The notes below the pieces were generated by a model that worked only from the letters and a program-made list of their open reading frames with translations, was not told the origin of the DNA and did not search any database. Positions 1-12,575 of a DNA stretch of 64,000 nt are shown here, one piece after another. This DNA comes from Flaccisagitta enflata (taxonomy: Eukaryota; Chaetognatha; Sagittoidea; Aphragmophora): assembly GCA_965153355.1 (NCBI GenBank), contig OZ231126.1, forward strand, positions 97,216,001 through 97,280,000, read 5' to 3'. Made by a program: the position numbers and the translations under genes. Each line of letters begins with the position of its first letter. Position 1 is the stretch's first letter.

Positions 1-1810
1 CTGAAATGACTTGCAGCTCTCAAATGATAATTGCCGTTTCTTGGTTTTACGAGACCACAGTTCCCCTTTGTCTCCACAGCTTAGGGCAAGATCTAGACGC
101 CCAGTATTCTGAGTAGAGTACACTTTTTTCTTTATAAGAACGTCGTTTTTTAACTGAAGCTTTCAAAAAGGGTTTAAGATAACTACTAATGAAATAACTA
201 CGATATTCTTAATTTTGAAGCGATTTCAAGCCTTGATGTTCTTATAAACTAGGTTCTTAAATAAAAAGAGGCTTTGTCCGTCCAGATGACTAAGTTTTGA
301 CAAAAAATAAAACTTTAAGGCTTTGTCCATCCAGATGACTGGGATGTTTTTCCAGTTGAAAGAGGGTGAGATCAGAAATGTTAGCTTCTGCAACAATAAT
401 CAAAATATTTTGCAATCAAAATGTTTAAATGTCCAAAATAAAACTTTTGTTTAAAAGGTTAAATTTTAAGAAATGTTAAGAAATATTAAAGAATGTTAAA
501 AAATGTTAAAAAATGTTAAAGAATGTAAAAAAATGTTAAAACATGTTAAGAAACGTTAAAAACGGTAAAAAATTCAAAAATATTTCGGACGGACCGACGG
601 ACGGACCGACGGACCGACCGACCGACAGACCAAGGTGTAGAGTCGCGTGCACGCGACTAAAAAAAACTTTGAGGCTTTGTCTGTCAAGATGACTAAGTTT
701 TTACAAAAAACAACAACTTTAAGGCTTTAAAGATGACTACTAATGAAATATCTACGATATTCTTAATTTTGAAGCAATTTCAAGCCTTGATGTTCTTATA
801 AACTAGGTTCTTAAAAAAAAAACTTTGAGGCTTTGTCCGTCCAGATGACTAGGTTTTTACAAAAAATAAAAACTTTAAGGCTTTGTCCATCCAGATGACT
901 GGGATGTTTTTCCAGCTTGAAAAAGGGTGAGATCAGAATATACAGTTCAGCTTCTGCAACAATAATCAATAATATTTTGCAATCTTGGGTTACTTGTTTA
1001 ATGATGCATTCTCAATTCCGCATACACCCTTTTCCGTTTTTAAGGACCAGTAAAATTTTTCTGAGCCTGGGATATCCTTAAATTTTTGTGAATTGTGGGC
1101 TCTTTTCCTCTGAAATGACTTGCAGCTCTCAAATGATAATTGCCATTTCTTGGTTTTACGAGACCATAGTTCCCCTTTGTCTCCACAGCTTAGGGCAAGA
1201 TCTAGACGCCCAGTATTCTGAGTAGAGTACACTTTTTTCTTTATAAGAACGTCGTTTTTTTAACTGAATCTTTCAAAAGGGATAAAGATAACTACTAATG
1301 AAATAACTACGATATTCTTAATTTTGAAGCGATTTCAAGCCTTGATGTTCTTATAAACTAGGTTCTTATAGAAAAAAAAACTTTGAGGCTTTGTCTGTCA
1401 AGATGACTAAGTTTTTACAAAAAATAAAAACTTAAAGGCTTTAAAGATAACTACTAATGAAATAACTACGATATTCTTAATTTTGAAGCGATTTCAAGCC
1501 TTGATGTTCTTATAAACTAGGTTCTTAAATAAAAACTTTGAGGCTTTGTCCGTCCAGATGACTAAGTTTTTACAAAAAATAAAACTTTAAGGCTTTGTCC
1601 ATCCAGATGACTGGGATGTTTTTCCAGCTTGAAAGAGGGTGAGATCAGAATATACAGTTCAGCTTCTGCAACAATAATCAATAATATTTTGCAATCTTGG
1701 GTTACTTGTTTAATGATGCGTTCTCAATTCCGCATACACCCTTTTCCGTTTTTAAGGACCAGTAAAATTTTTCTGAGCCTGGGATATCCTTAAATTTTTG
1801 TGAATTTCAG
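1..1810. repeat. Duplicated AT-rich blocks, about 1.1 kb and 0.7 kb offsets
   Basis: The first 250 bases recur from 1110, an offset of about 1109. The block around 736-1095 recurs around 1450-1806, an offset of about 712. Shared phrases include TTCTTATAAACTAGGTTCTT and GGCTTTGTCCGTCCAGATGA. The copies are close but carry small indels. No coding signal is visible. The open frame on the minus strand near 990-1232 lies inside a duplicated block and resembles nothing known. Confidence 0.8.
470..664 (-). repeat. Family A copy with 11-bp internal tandem repeat
   Basis: On the minus strand it begins with the perfect palindrome AGTCGCGTGCACGCGACT (641-658), then CTCTACACC and a run of GTCG/GTCC. It continues into an 11-bp tandem array based on AAAATGTTAAA (about 470-570). 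The family's usual tail is not recognised. Confidence 0.7.
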
Positions 1811-2090
1811 GCTGAAATGTTCTTAGCGTGTCCTTAATATTTTTCTATGATTTTCTTGAGATTGTACTATACTAATTGAAATAACTTATGTTCAGTATGA
1901 GTAAATACAAATTGAATATGATAGTTACTGCTTTAAAATAAGGAAAATTTGTAATCAGATAAAAAATTTTGTAATTTTTTATGGAATTTTTTATCTTTAA
2001 TTTGTGTAAAAACAATATAAAATGTAAATCATAAATTTTTTTTTCTATAAATCAGAGGCTGGGCTTAGTCCTTAAAATTTTTAAATTTTT

Positions 2091-2313
2091 TTTAGTCGCG
2101 TGCTACGCGACTCTACACCCCGCTTTGTTGGTCTGTCCGTCGGTCTGTCCATCGGTTCGTCAGTCCGTCCGTCGGTCTGTCCGTCACACTTTACTTTTTT
2201 TGGGTTTTTGCGTTTTTGGCATCACTGCTCCTGCCCAAATGATCTGGTGACCTCAATTTCTGCCACTGCCAACCCGCACGCGACTGGGGTAGCCGTGTAT
2301 CCGGCCTTGTTTT
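2091..2313 (+). repeat. Family A interspersed repeat, full-length copy
   Basis: The order is T-run, hairpin head AGTCGCGTGCTACGCGACT, CTCTACACCCCGCTTTG, GTCC/GTCG repeats, CACACTTTACTTTTTT, CTGCTCCTGCCCAAATG, and a tail that repeats the head's second half (GCACGCGACT) and ends in CCGGCCTTGTTTT. About 223 bp, with no coding capacity. The same layout is near-complete at 56796-57008. Superfamily is unknown. Confidence 0.8.
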
Positions 2314-2549
2314 ATTTTTAGCAAAATTTCAGCCTCATGTCCTTATAAACTTTGTCCTTACTCAATAAAAAGAGTGTAGGTAGGAATACATCTCGCTTTT
2401 TCTGTCATAAATATTTGGCTGAATTTAGCCTTATTTTTGAAGTTGTATATTTTTCCTAGTTTGTATTCTATAACAGGTATATAGAAAATCTTTCGGCATC
2501 AATTTGCGCAAATGTTAATACCATTCCCAAGACTATGAAACTTTTTTGA

Positions 2550-2722
2550 AAAGTGGAACAATATCCCTCACTACACCCAAACTGATATAAATGGAAGAGG
2601 GCCTTGTGAACCCTCACTGACTAGTTCATACGCGCACCACTCCCAGTTTTCCATGAAACAGAATCTGAAAGCATTTCTTCTCAATATAACCCAAAAACAA
2701 ACTGCTTACCAAAAGTACAGAG
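2550..2722 (+). repeat. Dispersed repeat, family D copy 1
   Basis: It contains CCCAAACTGATATAAATGGA, AGAGGGCC, CCCTCA and AAACTGCTTACCAAAAGTA in the same order as 22985-23160. The two copies are diverged. No ends are defined. Confidence 0.6.
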
Positions 2723-3558
2723 TCTTCAATTGCGACTGACTTATTCTAGATTGATGGTGTGCCTCTCATAGTCAACACAATGATTTTTTCTTTTTTTCCT
2801 CTTATTGTATATTGTCTGACGTTTTTTGTATCCAAGTTTCAAGGGCTTTTGTCAAACCATTTGCCTGTAACAAAAATTTTTAGTAGTCAGGGTATTCATG
2901 GTTGTAACTGAGAAAAATCAGCTTTTTCATGACATCTTTTTTTCAATGAGCCTTTATTTCTAAATGGTTTTAGCAACAGAAGTTCAATTGGACCAAAATT
3001 GAAGATAATTTCATGATGTTATTCGTGACATGTCAGTCTGTCAGTGACTTGGTAAGACCGTCCACATGTCCTTTTGTAGGATCATCAGACCACGACTTAT
3101 CCAGCCATTCCATGAACTCTTTTGGAACTGGCAAGACATTGCTGCCCCAATGAGTAATAAACCCCTTGAGCCACTGCTCCTGCTCTCTTGCACTCATATG
3201 AGACTGGGAATGAGTCTGGGGGTGATGTGTCTATGCCTTATCCAAACTACTTGAAATGGAACAATGTGTTGATATGGTGATTCCATGTGATGAAATCGAT
3301 TTCTGACAAACTGTTTTCCAAACAAACAATTTTCTTTATAATTTGTATATGATAATTCTAGCAATCTATATTTGATTTTTTACCTCTTAAAAGTATATTA
3401 AATTATGTTTGATTTGAGACCAATGAGTCATCTCTAGATCTGTTTAATCAAAACGAGAGCAATATAAAAAGAGATGTTAAAACAAAAAACGATTTTTTCA
3501 ATTCACAACCATAGGTACCTGATCTACTTAAAATATTAGAGATAGATTAGAGATTAGA

Positions 3559-3561
<3 letters not shown>
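2723..3561. other. AT-rich sequence, nothing assigned
   Basis: Short open frames only, none with recognisable protein character. No clear repeats or RNA structure seen. Confidence 0.5.

Positions 3562-3632
<71 letters not shown>
3562..3632. repeat. (GA)n microsatellite
   Basis: Uninterrupted GA dinucleotides, followed by three TCTGG pentamers. Confidence 0.97.
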
Positions 3633-3634
<2 letters not shown>

Positions 3635-3751
3635 TGGTCTGGTCTGGTCTGTTGGAAAACGTAAATCGGCAATTGGCCAGCAGCCTACCTTTTCCCACAT
3701 GAACTTGAATAATCCTTTTACTGTATATATACTACGCCATGAAACCGACCT

Positions 3752-3822
3752 TTTTTAAGTTGCTTGCTAAGCGACTCTAATGGTATAAGAGTCCGTCTGT
3801 CCATCCGTGACGCAAAAATGAT
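3752..3822 (+). repeat. Family A head fragment
   Basis: The diverged head AGTTGCTTGCTAAGCGACT still pairs with itself with one G-T wobble. It is followed by CTCTAATGGTATAAGAG and GTCCGTCTGTCC. The tail is missing. Confidence 0.6.
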
Positions 3823-3854
3823 TTTTGATTTTAGTTATGATTTTGAGATGGAGA

Positions 3855-4464
3855 TACAGTAGATATCGTCTATACTTGGAAACACGGGGGCACTCATATC
3901 ATGAATACCATTTTTGCAAATGAAATGTGTGTATAATGCTTCTTTCCTTTAGCGTTGACGGTGGGGTATGGCAGCTCTGTGGATAGAAAATTCTCTTGAA
4001 TATACTAAAGCATAATCGCTTGGTTCAAACAGCTGCGGAAATTAATCTAGTGGTTAACTCATTTGGCTGCAGATTTGCCATAAACAGTTTATTTAAAGGT
4101 TCCAAGTTCAAATCCTATGTTAGTTTTGCAAATCAACAAAATAGATGAAGCTAAAATTCTGCAAAAAAAAAAAAGTGATTGATCCTATAGTTTTTTTCCT
4201 TGGGTAAGCCGTTTGGGGATGCCATACCCCATTGTCAACCTCTTAGGGTCTCTAAATTAGACGAGCAAAATATCAGTCCCCTAAATATACTGATGGGTGC
4301 ACCAAATTGTGGTGGTGCAATAAGAATAATAAATCAAGCAAAGCCTTATTTTCAGTTGTCGAAGCAACAAGACATTGTTTTTCTGAACTTAAGTTTATTT
4401 TTTTGGTACCAATAGTCAGGTTATGAGCTCCCCGTATTTCCAAGCTTAGATGACATCTACTGTA
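3855..4464. mobile_element. MITE, family E copy 1, with inverted ends
   Basis: The left end TACAGTAGATATCGTCTATA and the right end GACATCTACTGTA are inverted copies, and both also carry a TTGGAAAYACGGGG-type segment. The same termini bound the palindromic element at 57411-57983. The interior differs and holds a tRNA-like sequence. There is no target duplication beyond the terminal TA, so this may be a rearranged or composite copy. Confidence 0.65.
4036..4125 (+). repeat. tRNA-like SINE head (A and B boxes)
   Basis: CTAGTGGTTAACTCATTTGG (from 4048) resembles a tRNA-type A box and D-loop. GTTCAAATCC at 4106-4115 matches the polymerase III B-box consensus GTTCRANYC. Spacing is about 55 bp. The segment does not fold into a convincing intact tRNA, so it is more likely a tRNA-derived SINE head or tRNA pseudogene than a working tRNA gene. 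Confidence 0.55.
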
Positions 4465-5060
4465 GCTAATAGGAAATTATCTGCAATGTTCTCAATTTTA
4501 TAGCAATTTCATGTTTTTCAAGTGTTATTATAACTGAGTTATAAGCGCGTATCTTATAAAAGATACAAATTGTACACATTGGTATTTTGTTTTGTGTTCT
4601 TTTTTTCACACTGAAGATCACTTCATGTTGTCTTCAAAGCAAGGTACGTTCAGAAATGAAACAAAAAGGCAATCGATTGTCGAATGTATTTTGATCAACA
4701 ATCAACAAAAGAAACATCAAGTCAATAACATAGACAACTTTAAGGGGATTTGGGGTTAAGGCATTTGTGCTACATTGCATCAAATCCATATCGCCCTTTT
4801 TCATTTGTTTGATTACATTAATTGTATTCTGTTATGCTGCAGTAATTAATGCAATGTGCGATTTACCATTTGGCAAGGCATTCATGAATTACACATAACA
4901 AACGGTTTTCCTTCCATTAATAAATCATTCCTTTCTGCGAACAAGGAATTTGTAGAACGTCTCCTACAACAGAATTAGTTAGCGTCAATGTCTTAAATTG
5001 AGCATCTCAGATTTCTTTTGTCCTTGTGTCCTTTGTCTTTTGTCCTAAACCGCATTTAAA
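4465..5060. other. AT-rich sequence, nothing assigned
   Basis: No ORF of note, no clear repeat ends and no RNA gene seen. Confidence 0.5.
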
Positions 5061-6223
5061 TTGGAGTGAGTTATTATAAACCTTTATAGCTGCTTAACTA
5101 CTACACTCTTTTCTTTTCATAAGAACATTTTATTTTTTTCTGAGGCTCGATGTTCTTATTTCTAGGGTAATTTGAGGCTCAAATTGTTTTTAGGATGTTC
5201 TTATTTTTCTAAATGCCAGCTTATATAAGTATGTTCTTTTTGTAGTTGTTTAACTCTGATCGCTAATTGAAAGGTAAAAAAAAATACTATATTCAAAAAA
5301 AACTAATCAGATTTAAGTGTAAGATCAATTGATGTCAATTATTGTAATAACACAGTCATAATTCTTTTACTTTGTTGTATTTCATTTATTAGCCTAGAGC
5401 AAAAAAAGGAAGAATTTTCTTACGATCCCCATTGTTGTGAGGCTCACAATGTTCATATAATTGTTTTTTTTTTCCATATCTGAGCCTCAATGTTCTTATA
5501 AACAAGGTTCTTAGTCAAAGAAAAGAGTGTAGTCCAAATGTCTCAAAATTTTCAGTGTTTGTTGGTAATATGCTGCGGTTTTGTCATGTCAAACCTCACT
5601 TTTCCATATCTGGTAGTTAGAGGTTGGCAAAATATTGAACAATATGCATGTTTTTGGCAAAATCAACTTTTTATTAATCATCTCTGAAAAAGCTGTCTTC
5701 ATATTTTTTCAATTTCTTAAATGAATTGAGCAAGAATCATGGGATTGGTGTCAAATAAAGTAAAATCCATCATATTTTTTAGGTCTGTCACAAAACTCAA
5801 CAATTTCATCAAGTTTTGTGACAGTATAGGATGATTTTTTTGATTTGTAAGCAAAGTTGCTACCAAGACCATTTTACTCAACTTGTTTCTTATCAAAATT
5901 TCAAATTTTCTTAAATTTTCTTGCATAGATTAAATCTACGATGAATTTTGATTCCACTTGATAACTATCTCCAGATTCTAGCTTAACATTTAGAATATTA
6001 GCAAGCAGATACAGACAGCTTCTTCAAGGATGAAAAATGGAAAAAATCATTTGACCCAAAAAGCGAACTTATGGTTTTGTTTTCCTGACTCCCAAGTATC
6101 CAGTTCTCTAAACTGAGGTTTGGCAAAACAAAACCGCAGCTTATTACCAAAATACACTGAAAATTTGAAGACTTCTGGATAAGCAGTTTAGCAGCTATAA
6201 AGGTTTACAATAACTCATTCCGA
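5061..6223. mobile_element. Long inverted-repeat element interrupted by a second element
   Basis: TTGGAGTGAGTTATTATAAA at 5061 pairs with the reverse complement of the sequence ending at 6223. AACCTTTATAGCTGCT is shared by both arms. After the insert at 5104-5529 the left arm continues (TTTTCAGTGT, GCTGCGGTTTTGT) and still matches the right arm at 6080-6180. No coding sequence; the arms are diverged. Confidence 0.65.
5104..5529. mobile_element. MITE with TA target duplication, nested
   Basis: The ends CACTCTTTTCTTT and AAAGAAAAGAGTG are inverted copies, flanked by TA at 5102-5103 and 5530-5531. It interrupts the left arm of the 5061-6223 element, so it is the younger insertion. Its interior (GAGGCTC, ATGTTCTTAT) is shared with the 119-2378 region. 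Tc1/mariner type is inferred from the TA. Confidence 0.7.
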
Positions 6224-6545
6224 TCTTAAGTCCCTGTATGCCCTTGTGGACAACCTCAATCCGCCTCCACATTGTATCACATTGTAACATCCGTCATCAT
6301 CGCTACATCTCATGTCAATACACAGTCTACAGTCCACACCCATCCACTCATCCACTCATCCACTCATCTTCTCATCTACCCATCCACCCACCGTATCCTA
6401 TAATCCGTCATCTGTTCCTTTCCCAACCAACCTCCAATCCTTCACTCGATCGCTTCCGTAATCAATACCGTGATTGCCTTCCTCTCACTTGACAAAATCC
6501 GTTTCGTGATTGACGCCCATATGACAAAATATGCGCTCGCGATTC
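6224..6545. other. Unassigned sequence with CATCCACT tandem motif
   Basis: A short imperfect CATCCACT tandem lies near 6340-6390. Nothing else is recognised. Confidence 0.5.
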
Positions 6546-6897
<352 letters not shown>

Positions 6898-7053
6898 TTT
6901 TTTCCGATGAGTGTCGCGCGTGAGGGGGATGCGTCACGTGGAAAAACAAAACGCCCTTTCTGCGTCAACAACCGCCCTGCTGCCCACTTATTCTCATACT
7001 CTCGCTCGCGCTCTTTCGCTGTCGCTTTCTATCTGTATGTCTATCTGTTCATA

Positions 7054-7056
<3 letters not shown>

Positions 7057-7136
<80 letters not shown>
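7057..7136. repeat. (CT)n microsatellite
   Basis: Uninterrupted CT tract of about 80 bp. Confidence 0.97.
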
Positions 7137-7139
<3 letters not shown>

Positions 7140-7432
7140 ACCCTCTTTTTCTCCTGCTCTGTCCGTCTGTCTGTTTCTTATTCCCCCATGTCTTCTCGCC
7201 CATGATATCCCCGTGTTTTTATTTCCGTTAATCTGGTTTTTCTTCTGTATGGTTGGGCCTTTTCATCGTATCTCTTCCTCTCTTTCACTCTGTATCACTC
7301 TCGTTCTCTTTCGTTGCCAGCTTTCCTTCTATCTGTTTCCTTTGTCTTCCTCTTTTTCTTTTTCCTTTTCACCTTTTTTTACTCTCTTTCTCTCTTTCAT
7401 TTTCTTGTCTTTCTTTTTTCCCTCTTTCTTTT

Positions 7433-8256
<824 letters not shown>

Positions 8257-9128
8257 TTTCCTTCATTTTCCTCGTTCTTTTTCTCTGCTTCTGTATTCTT
8301 GCCTTTTTCTCATTTTTAGTCGCGTGCACGCGACTCTATAACCCGCTCTGTTGGTCCGTCGGTCCGTCCGTCCGTCCGTAACACTTTGCTTTTTTTTGTC
8401 GTTTTACGTCATTTTAGGGTATTTTACATCATTTTAAGTCATTTTAAGTCATTCTAAGTCATTTCCAGTCATTTTCAGTTAATTTTAGTCACTTAAGTCA
8501 TTTTGTCATTTTTTGTCATTTTTGTCATTTTATATTATTATAAGTCATTTTAAGTCATTCTTAGTCATTCTAAGTTATTCTAAGTCATTCTAAGTCATTA
8601 CAAGTCATTACAAGTCATTACAAGTCATTCTAAGTTATTTTTTGGCTTTTGTAGTTTTTAGTAACACTTTGCTTTTTTGCGCCGTTTTTGGTCAATTTTG
8701 GTGGTCTGGAGTCATTTTGAGTCATTTTTTTGTTGTTTTTGGTCATTTTTGGTTGCGTTTAGTTATTTTTGGTTGCTTTTAGTCATTTTTGGTCATTTTT
8801 GATCATTTATGTCACTTTGTACATTTAAACCATTTGTGTCATTTTTGGGCATTAAAAATAGTTTTAAGTCATTTTAAGTCATTTTGGAACATTTCAGGTC
8901 ATTTTTGGTCATTTGACATGGTTTTTTGGGGTTTTTTTTTTGGTTTTTGTTTTTTTTTTTGTTTTTTTTTTTGTTTTTTTGGTTTTTGTTTTTTTGGGTT
9001 TTTGTTTTTGGGTTTTTTGTTATTTTAAATTTTTTTTTTAATTTTTTCGTTTTTTTATTTTTTGGTCATTTATGTTTTTTTGATATGTTATGGTCATTTA
9101 TGTCTTTTGGTATGTTTTTGTCATATAT

Positions 9129-9480
9129 GTCAAGTCTGCTGGTTTCAAGTTGGCTGATTAAGGTCTCCTGGTTTAAGTCTGCTGGTCAAGTCTGCTGGTT
9201 TAAGTTGGCTGGTTTAAGTTGGCTGGTTTAAGTTGGCTGGTTTAAGTCTGCTGGTTTAAGTCTGCTGGTTTAAGTCTGCTGGTTTAAGTCTGCTGGTTTA
9301 AGTCTGCTGGTTTAGGTCTGCTGGTCTAAGTCTTCTGGTTTAAGTCTGCTGGTTTGAGTCTGCTGGTTTGAGTCTGCTGGTTTTAGTCTGCTGGTTTGAG
9401 TCTGCTGGTTTGAGTCTGCTGGTTTGAGTCTGCTGGTTGAAGTATGCTGGTTTAAGTATGCTGGTTTAAGTAAGCTGGTC
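9129..9480 (+). repeat. 14-bp minisatellite GTCTGCTGGTTTAA
   Basis: About 24 tandem units with single-base variants (TTTAA, TTTGA, TTTTA), inside the expanded family A copy. Confidence 0.9.
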
Positions 9481-9489
9481 TAAGTCTGC

Positions 9490-9755
9490 TGGTTTGGGTC
9501 TGGTTTGAGTCTGGTTTGAGTCTGGTTCATGTCTGGTTTGAGACTGGTTTAAGTCTGGTTTATGTCTGGTTTATGTCTGGTTTATGTCTGGTTTATGTCT
9601 GGTTTTGGTCTGGTTTACATCTGGTTTTGGTCTGGTTTAGGTCTGGTTTACATCTGGTTTTGGTCTGGTTTAGGTCTGGTTTAATTCTGGTTTGAGTCTG
9701 GTTTGAGTCTGGTTTGAGTCTGGTTTGAGTCTGGTTTGGGTCTGGTTTGGGTCTG
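9490..9755 (+). repeat. 10-12-bp minisatellite GTCTGGTTTAT
   Basis: Direct continuation of the 14-bp array after loss of the GCT of CTGCTGG, so one array probably arose from the other. Units alternate between GTTTGA, GTTTAT and GTTTTG forms. Confidence 0.85.
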
Positions 9756-9840
9756 ATTTTCGATAAAAAGAAAGAATAAGGAGTCAGGTCAGTTCAGTTA
9801 TTTTTGTCCTGCACGCGACTTATAAGTGTTGGCCTTGTTC

Positions 9841-11044
9841 CCGTTACGAGTCTCTTTCACTCTTTTCATGGGTCCTATTTTTGAAAAGCTTTACCGATTT
9901 GTTTCTTGCATGGCTTAAACATTACAAAGACACAATTTTCTCTATTCCTCTTCACATACCTTTTTTTCCTCACTCCCACTTTTCATTGTCTCTCTGTCCG
10001 TCATTTCTTTCTTCTTTTTCTTTTCTTTTAAGACTGTATCCAACTTCTGTTCCATCCATTTCCGCCATTGAGGGCGTGTTTCTACTGACAAAAATAAACG
10101 CGATTATTAATTTATTTACGTTAATTTGTGTGTCTCTATCTTTGTCTCATTTCCCTTTATCTTTCATGTCTCTTTCTCTATCTCATCCAGGGCGTGTTTG
10201 TACTGACAACAGCAATCGCAATCATTCCCGTTAAACGAGTTTTCAGCGTAAACACATATTTAAAAATTTCAAATATTTTACAAGGGAGTGGGCGTCAGCA
10301 AAGTGCATGAGGGATAGGGTGATTTAAAATATGGGCATACTCGAATCAAATCTTTGTCGCGTTTGCTTTTAATATTTCTTGTATTTCAGAATGGGAAAGG
10401 GGGTGGGGTTGCGATCATGAATGAACTTTATCTGATCCTCACCAAATTTTTCAGTCATTATCTGTGATGGAAATGGTCACATTTCTCCCACGACAAAGAA
10501 GAGATTTGGATTTTACCACAATTTCAGTCACCCTAATGAGGGAGCTCCATGGATGAACCAAGCAAGCAAATTGAAGCGCTGCAGAACAAAGCACAGTGCG
10601 CGGTGTGAGCGAACGACAATTGCGAGCGACCGAGTGGCCCGTTAAAGCGGTTATCTGTGACTAGAAAAGCGGCCATTGAAAAGGAGGGGAGAATCCCGCA
10701 TCTTTTTTCTTTTGCGTCAGCCTTATTTTGCCAATGTTTTTCTTCCCTGCTAATTCCTTTTCTTTTCCTTTCTTTTCTTTTTTCAAATTTTCGAAATGCG
10801 TTTGTTTCCGCCTTGATTCTTCTTCTCTATCTTGCTTAGAACATTTGTATCTACTACTTTCACTAAATTCTCTTTTCAGTATGTTTCTTTTTGAACGCTT
10901 AGTGTTCCGTAGGTTTCTTCCGAATGTGTTTTTCAGATGTTCTTTTTGAGGTGCGCCTTTGAATATCTGTAGCATTGTTATACTGTCCGTTTGTCTGTCT
11001 ATTTGTTTGACTGTCTGTCTGTTTCGCTATCTATTCTTCTGATT

Positions 11045-11047
<3 letters not shown>
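9841..11047. other. Unassigned sequence with two related GGCGTGTTT segments
   Basis: GGCGTGTTTCTACTGACA (10072) and GGCGTGTTTGTACTGACA (10192) head two related segments. The second leads into TTTTCAGCGTAAACACATAT, also seen at 62880-62945 and, inverted, near 32050-32110 (family C). The frame at 10661-10975 on the minus strand is low-complexity, Lys/Arg-rich and not convincing. Confidence 0.5.

Positions 11048-11130
<83 letters not shown>
11048..11130. repeat. (CT)n microsatellite
   Basis: Pure CT tract of about 80 bp. Confidence 0.97.
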
Positions 11131-11139
<9 letters not shown>

Positions 11140-11611
11140 ATAGTACAACTCCTTTTCTAACTCCACATTCTTTCTCTACTAAAAGCGTTGCCAAGATGCC
11201 CCGCAACTAATCTGTTGTTTCAAATGTTGAATAAAGTAACAAAAAAGCGTTTTTTGACACAAATTTTGGAGAAAACACTCTCGGCGGTGTCCTCTCTCTC
11301 AGTGGCTTCCGTTTTACTTTCACTATATCTCTATGTTCTCTATAATCATGAATTAGCTTCAGTCTTTTTTCGGTTGTTTACACTCAAAACACGTTTGATA
11401 TTAACACAAACAATCTCTTTTATTTCTTTCTGTTTTTCCTCGTGAACATGAAAACGTTTATTCTATTGGCTTTGCTTCTTATTCTGCCCTATGCCATTTT
11501 TTTCTTTTTTCTGAAAGCTTTCTTTTTAAATTTTGAATTTGAGGACCCATTTGAAGATGGTGAGGAAGCAATCTCACCAAAAAAGTCTCGTAAGATGTTT
11601 TGTCAGTTGAG

Positions 11612-11842
11612 TTTTTAGTCGTGTGCTACGCTACTCTACACCCCGCTATGTTGGTCCGTCAGCCGGTTGGTTGGTCAGTTGGTTGGTTGGTCGGTTAGTG
11701 GTTGGTCGGTTTCCTTCTTACTTTTTCGGCGGTTGTGAGCTTTTTGAGCTTACTGCTCCTGCCCATATGCTCTAGTGACATTTCCCAGCACTGCTCCTGC
11801 CCACCCGCACGCAACTGGGGTAGACGTGTATCCGGCCTTGTA
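11612..11842 (+). repeat. Family A copy with decayed head
   Basis: The head AGTCGTGTGCTACGCTACT has lost perfect pairing. GGTTGGTT replaces part of the GTCC array. The tail CCGCACGCAACTGGGGTAG and CCGGCCTTGTA are present. Confidence 0.75.
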
Positions 11843-12117
11843 TTCTTCATGAACTCATTCAAGATGTCGCTGTCCTAATTCGTCTCCTTTGTCCTCGCAA
11901 TCAATAATATTCTTAGGACATGAGCCATCTAGCTATCATTCAAAAAGAACTATTCTCCCTCTTATTCTCTGTGTCTCCATGGTTCCATAGCCGTCGCTAA
12001 CAACTTTCAATAATGATGCTTATCCCGGCTGTACAATCGCATGATTTGTATGATTTGTACCAATAAAGGCGGCTAATCGCCGTAGGAAAAAAGTCGTAAA
12101 TGCTGAGAGAAAGAGGA

Positions 12118-12192
<75 letters not shown>

Positions 12193-12280
12193 AGAGGGAG
12201 AGAGAGAGGGAGAGAGAAAGAGAGAGAAAGAAAGAGAAAGAAAGAGAAAGAAAGAGAAAGAAAGAGAAAGAGAAAAAGAA

Positions 12281-12313
<33 letters not shown>

Positions 12314-12390
12314 AGGGGAAAAGAGAGACAGAAGGGGAGAGAGAGACAGAAGGGGAGAGAGAGACAGAGAGAGAAACAGAGAAAAACATG
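12118..12390. repeat. (GA)n compound microsatellite
   Basis: GA, GAAA, GACA and GGGA units in blocks. The opposite strand gives the Ser-Leu frames, which are artefacts. Confidence 0.96.
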
Positions 12391-12407
12391 TAACACAGGG
12401 TATCAAT

Positions 12408-12575
12408 ATTGTTGTGGACAGGGGCATCCAACCCCATCCGCACCCCAACCCCCACACACAAGTATCTAGATTGCCTGTTTTTCCACTTTTCACTCGAACG
12501 GACAGAAGGACCAACAGACCGATTGATGGACTCACAGACGAGGCCTCTCATAGAGTCCGGAGGTGAAGTGAGAGA
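12408..12575 (-). repeat. Family A variant, reverse copy
   Basis: Reading the minus strand: GACTCTATGAGAGGCCTCGT, GTCC-type repeats, GAAAAGTGGAAAAAC, and a GGGGTTGGATGCCCCTG segment. The same order occurs at 45861-46066. Confidence 0.65.

Larger units (their letters stand above)
119..2378. mobile_element. Decayed TA-flanked inverted-repeat element with nested insertions
   Basis: TA followed by CACTTTTTTCTTTATAAGAAC occurs at 119 and again at 1228. The matching opposite end, AATAAAAAGAGTG followed by TA, lies at 2364-2378. A clean copy of the same family sits at 5104-5529. The ends and TA flanks suggest a Tc1/mariner-type non-autonomous element, since enlarged by duplication and by a family A insertion. 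The pairing of these particular ends is inference. Confidence 0.45.
8313..9840 (+). repeat. Family A copy expanded to 1.5 kb by internal tandem arrays
   Basis: The head AGTCGCGTGCACGCGACT at 8318-8335 is followed by CTCTATAACCCGCTCTGTTG and GTCC repeats. The tail is GCACGCGACTTATAAGTG then TTGGCCTTGTT at 9811-9839. The same head and tail occur only about 200 bp apart at 43489-43695. Between them lie an AAGTCATTYT array (8400-8640), a TTTTGGTCATT-type array (8650-9120), a 14-bp array (9129-9480) and a GTCTGGTTTAT-type array (9490-9755). Confidence 0.75.

Noticed and set aside
4036-4125. Working tRNA gene
   Set aside because: A and B boxes are present but the acceptor and anticodon arms do not pair convincingly.
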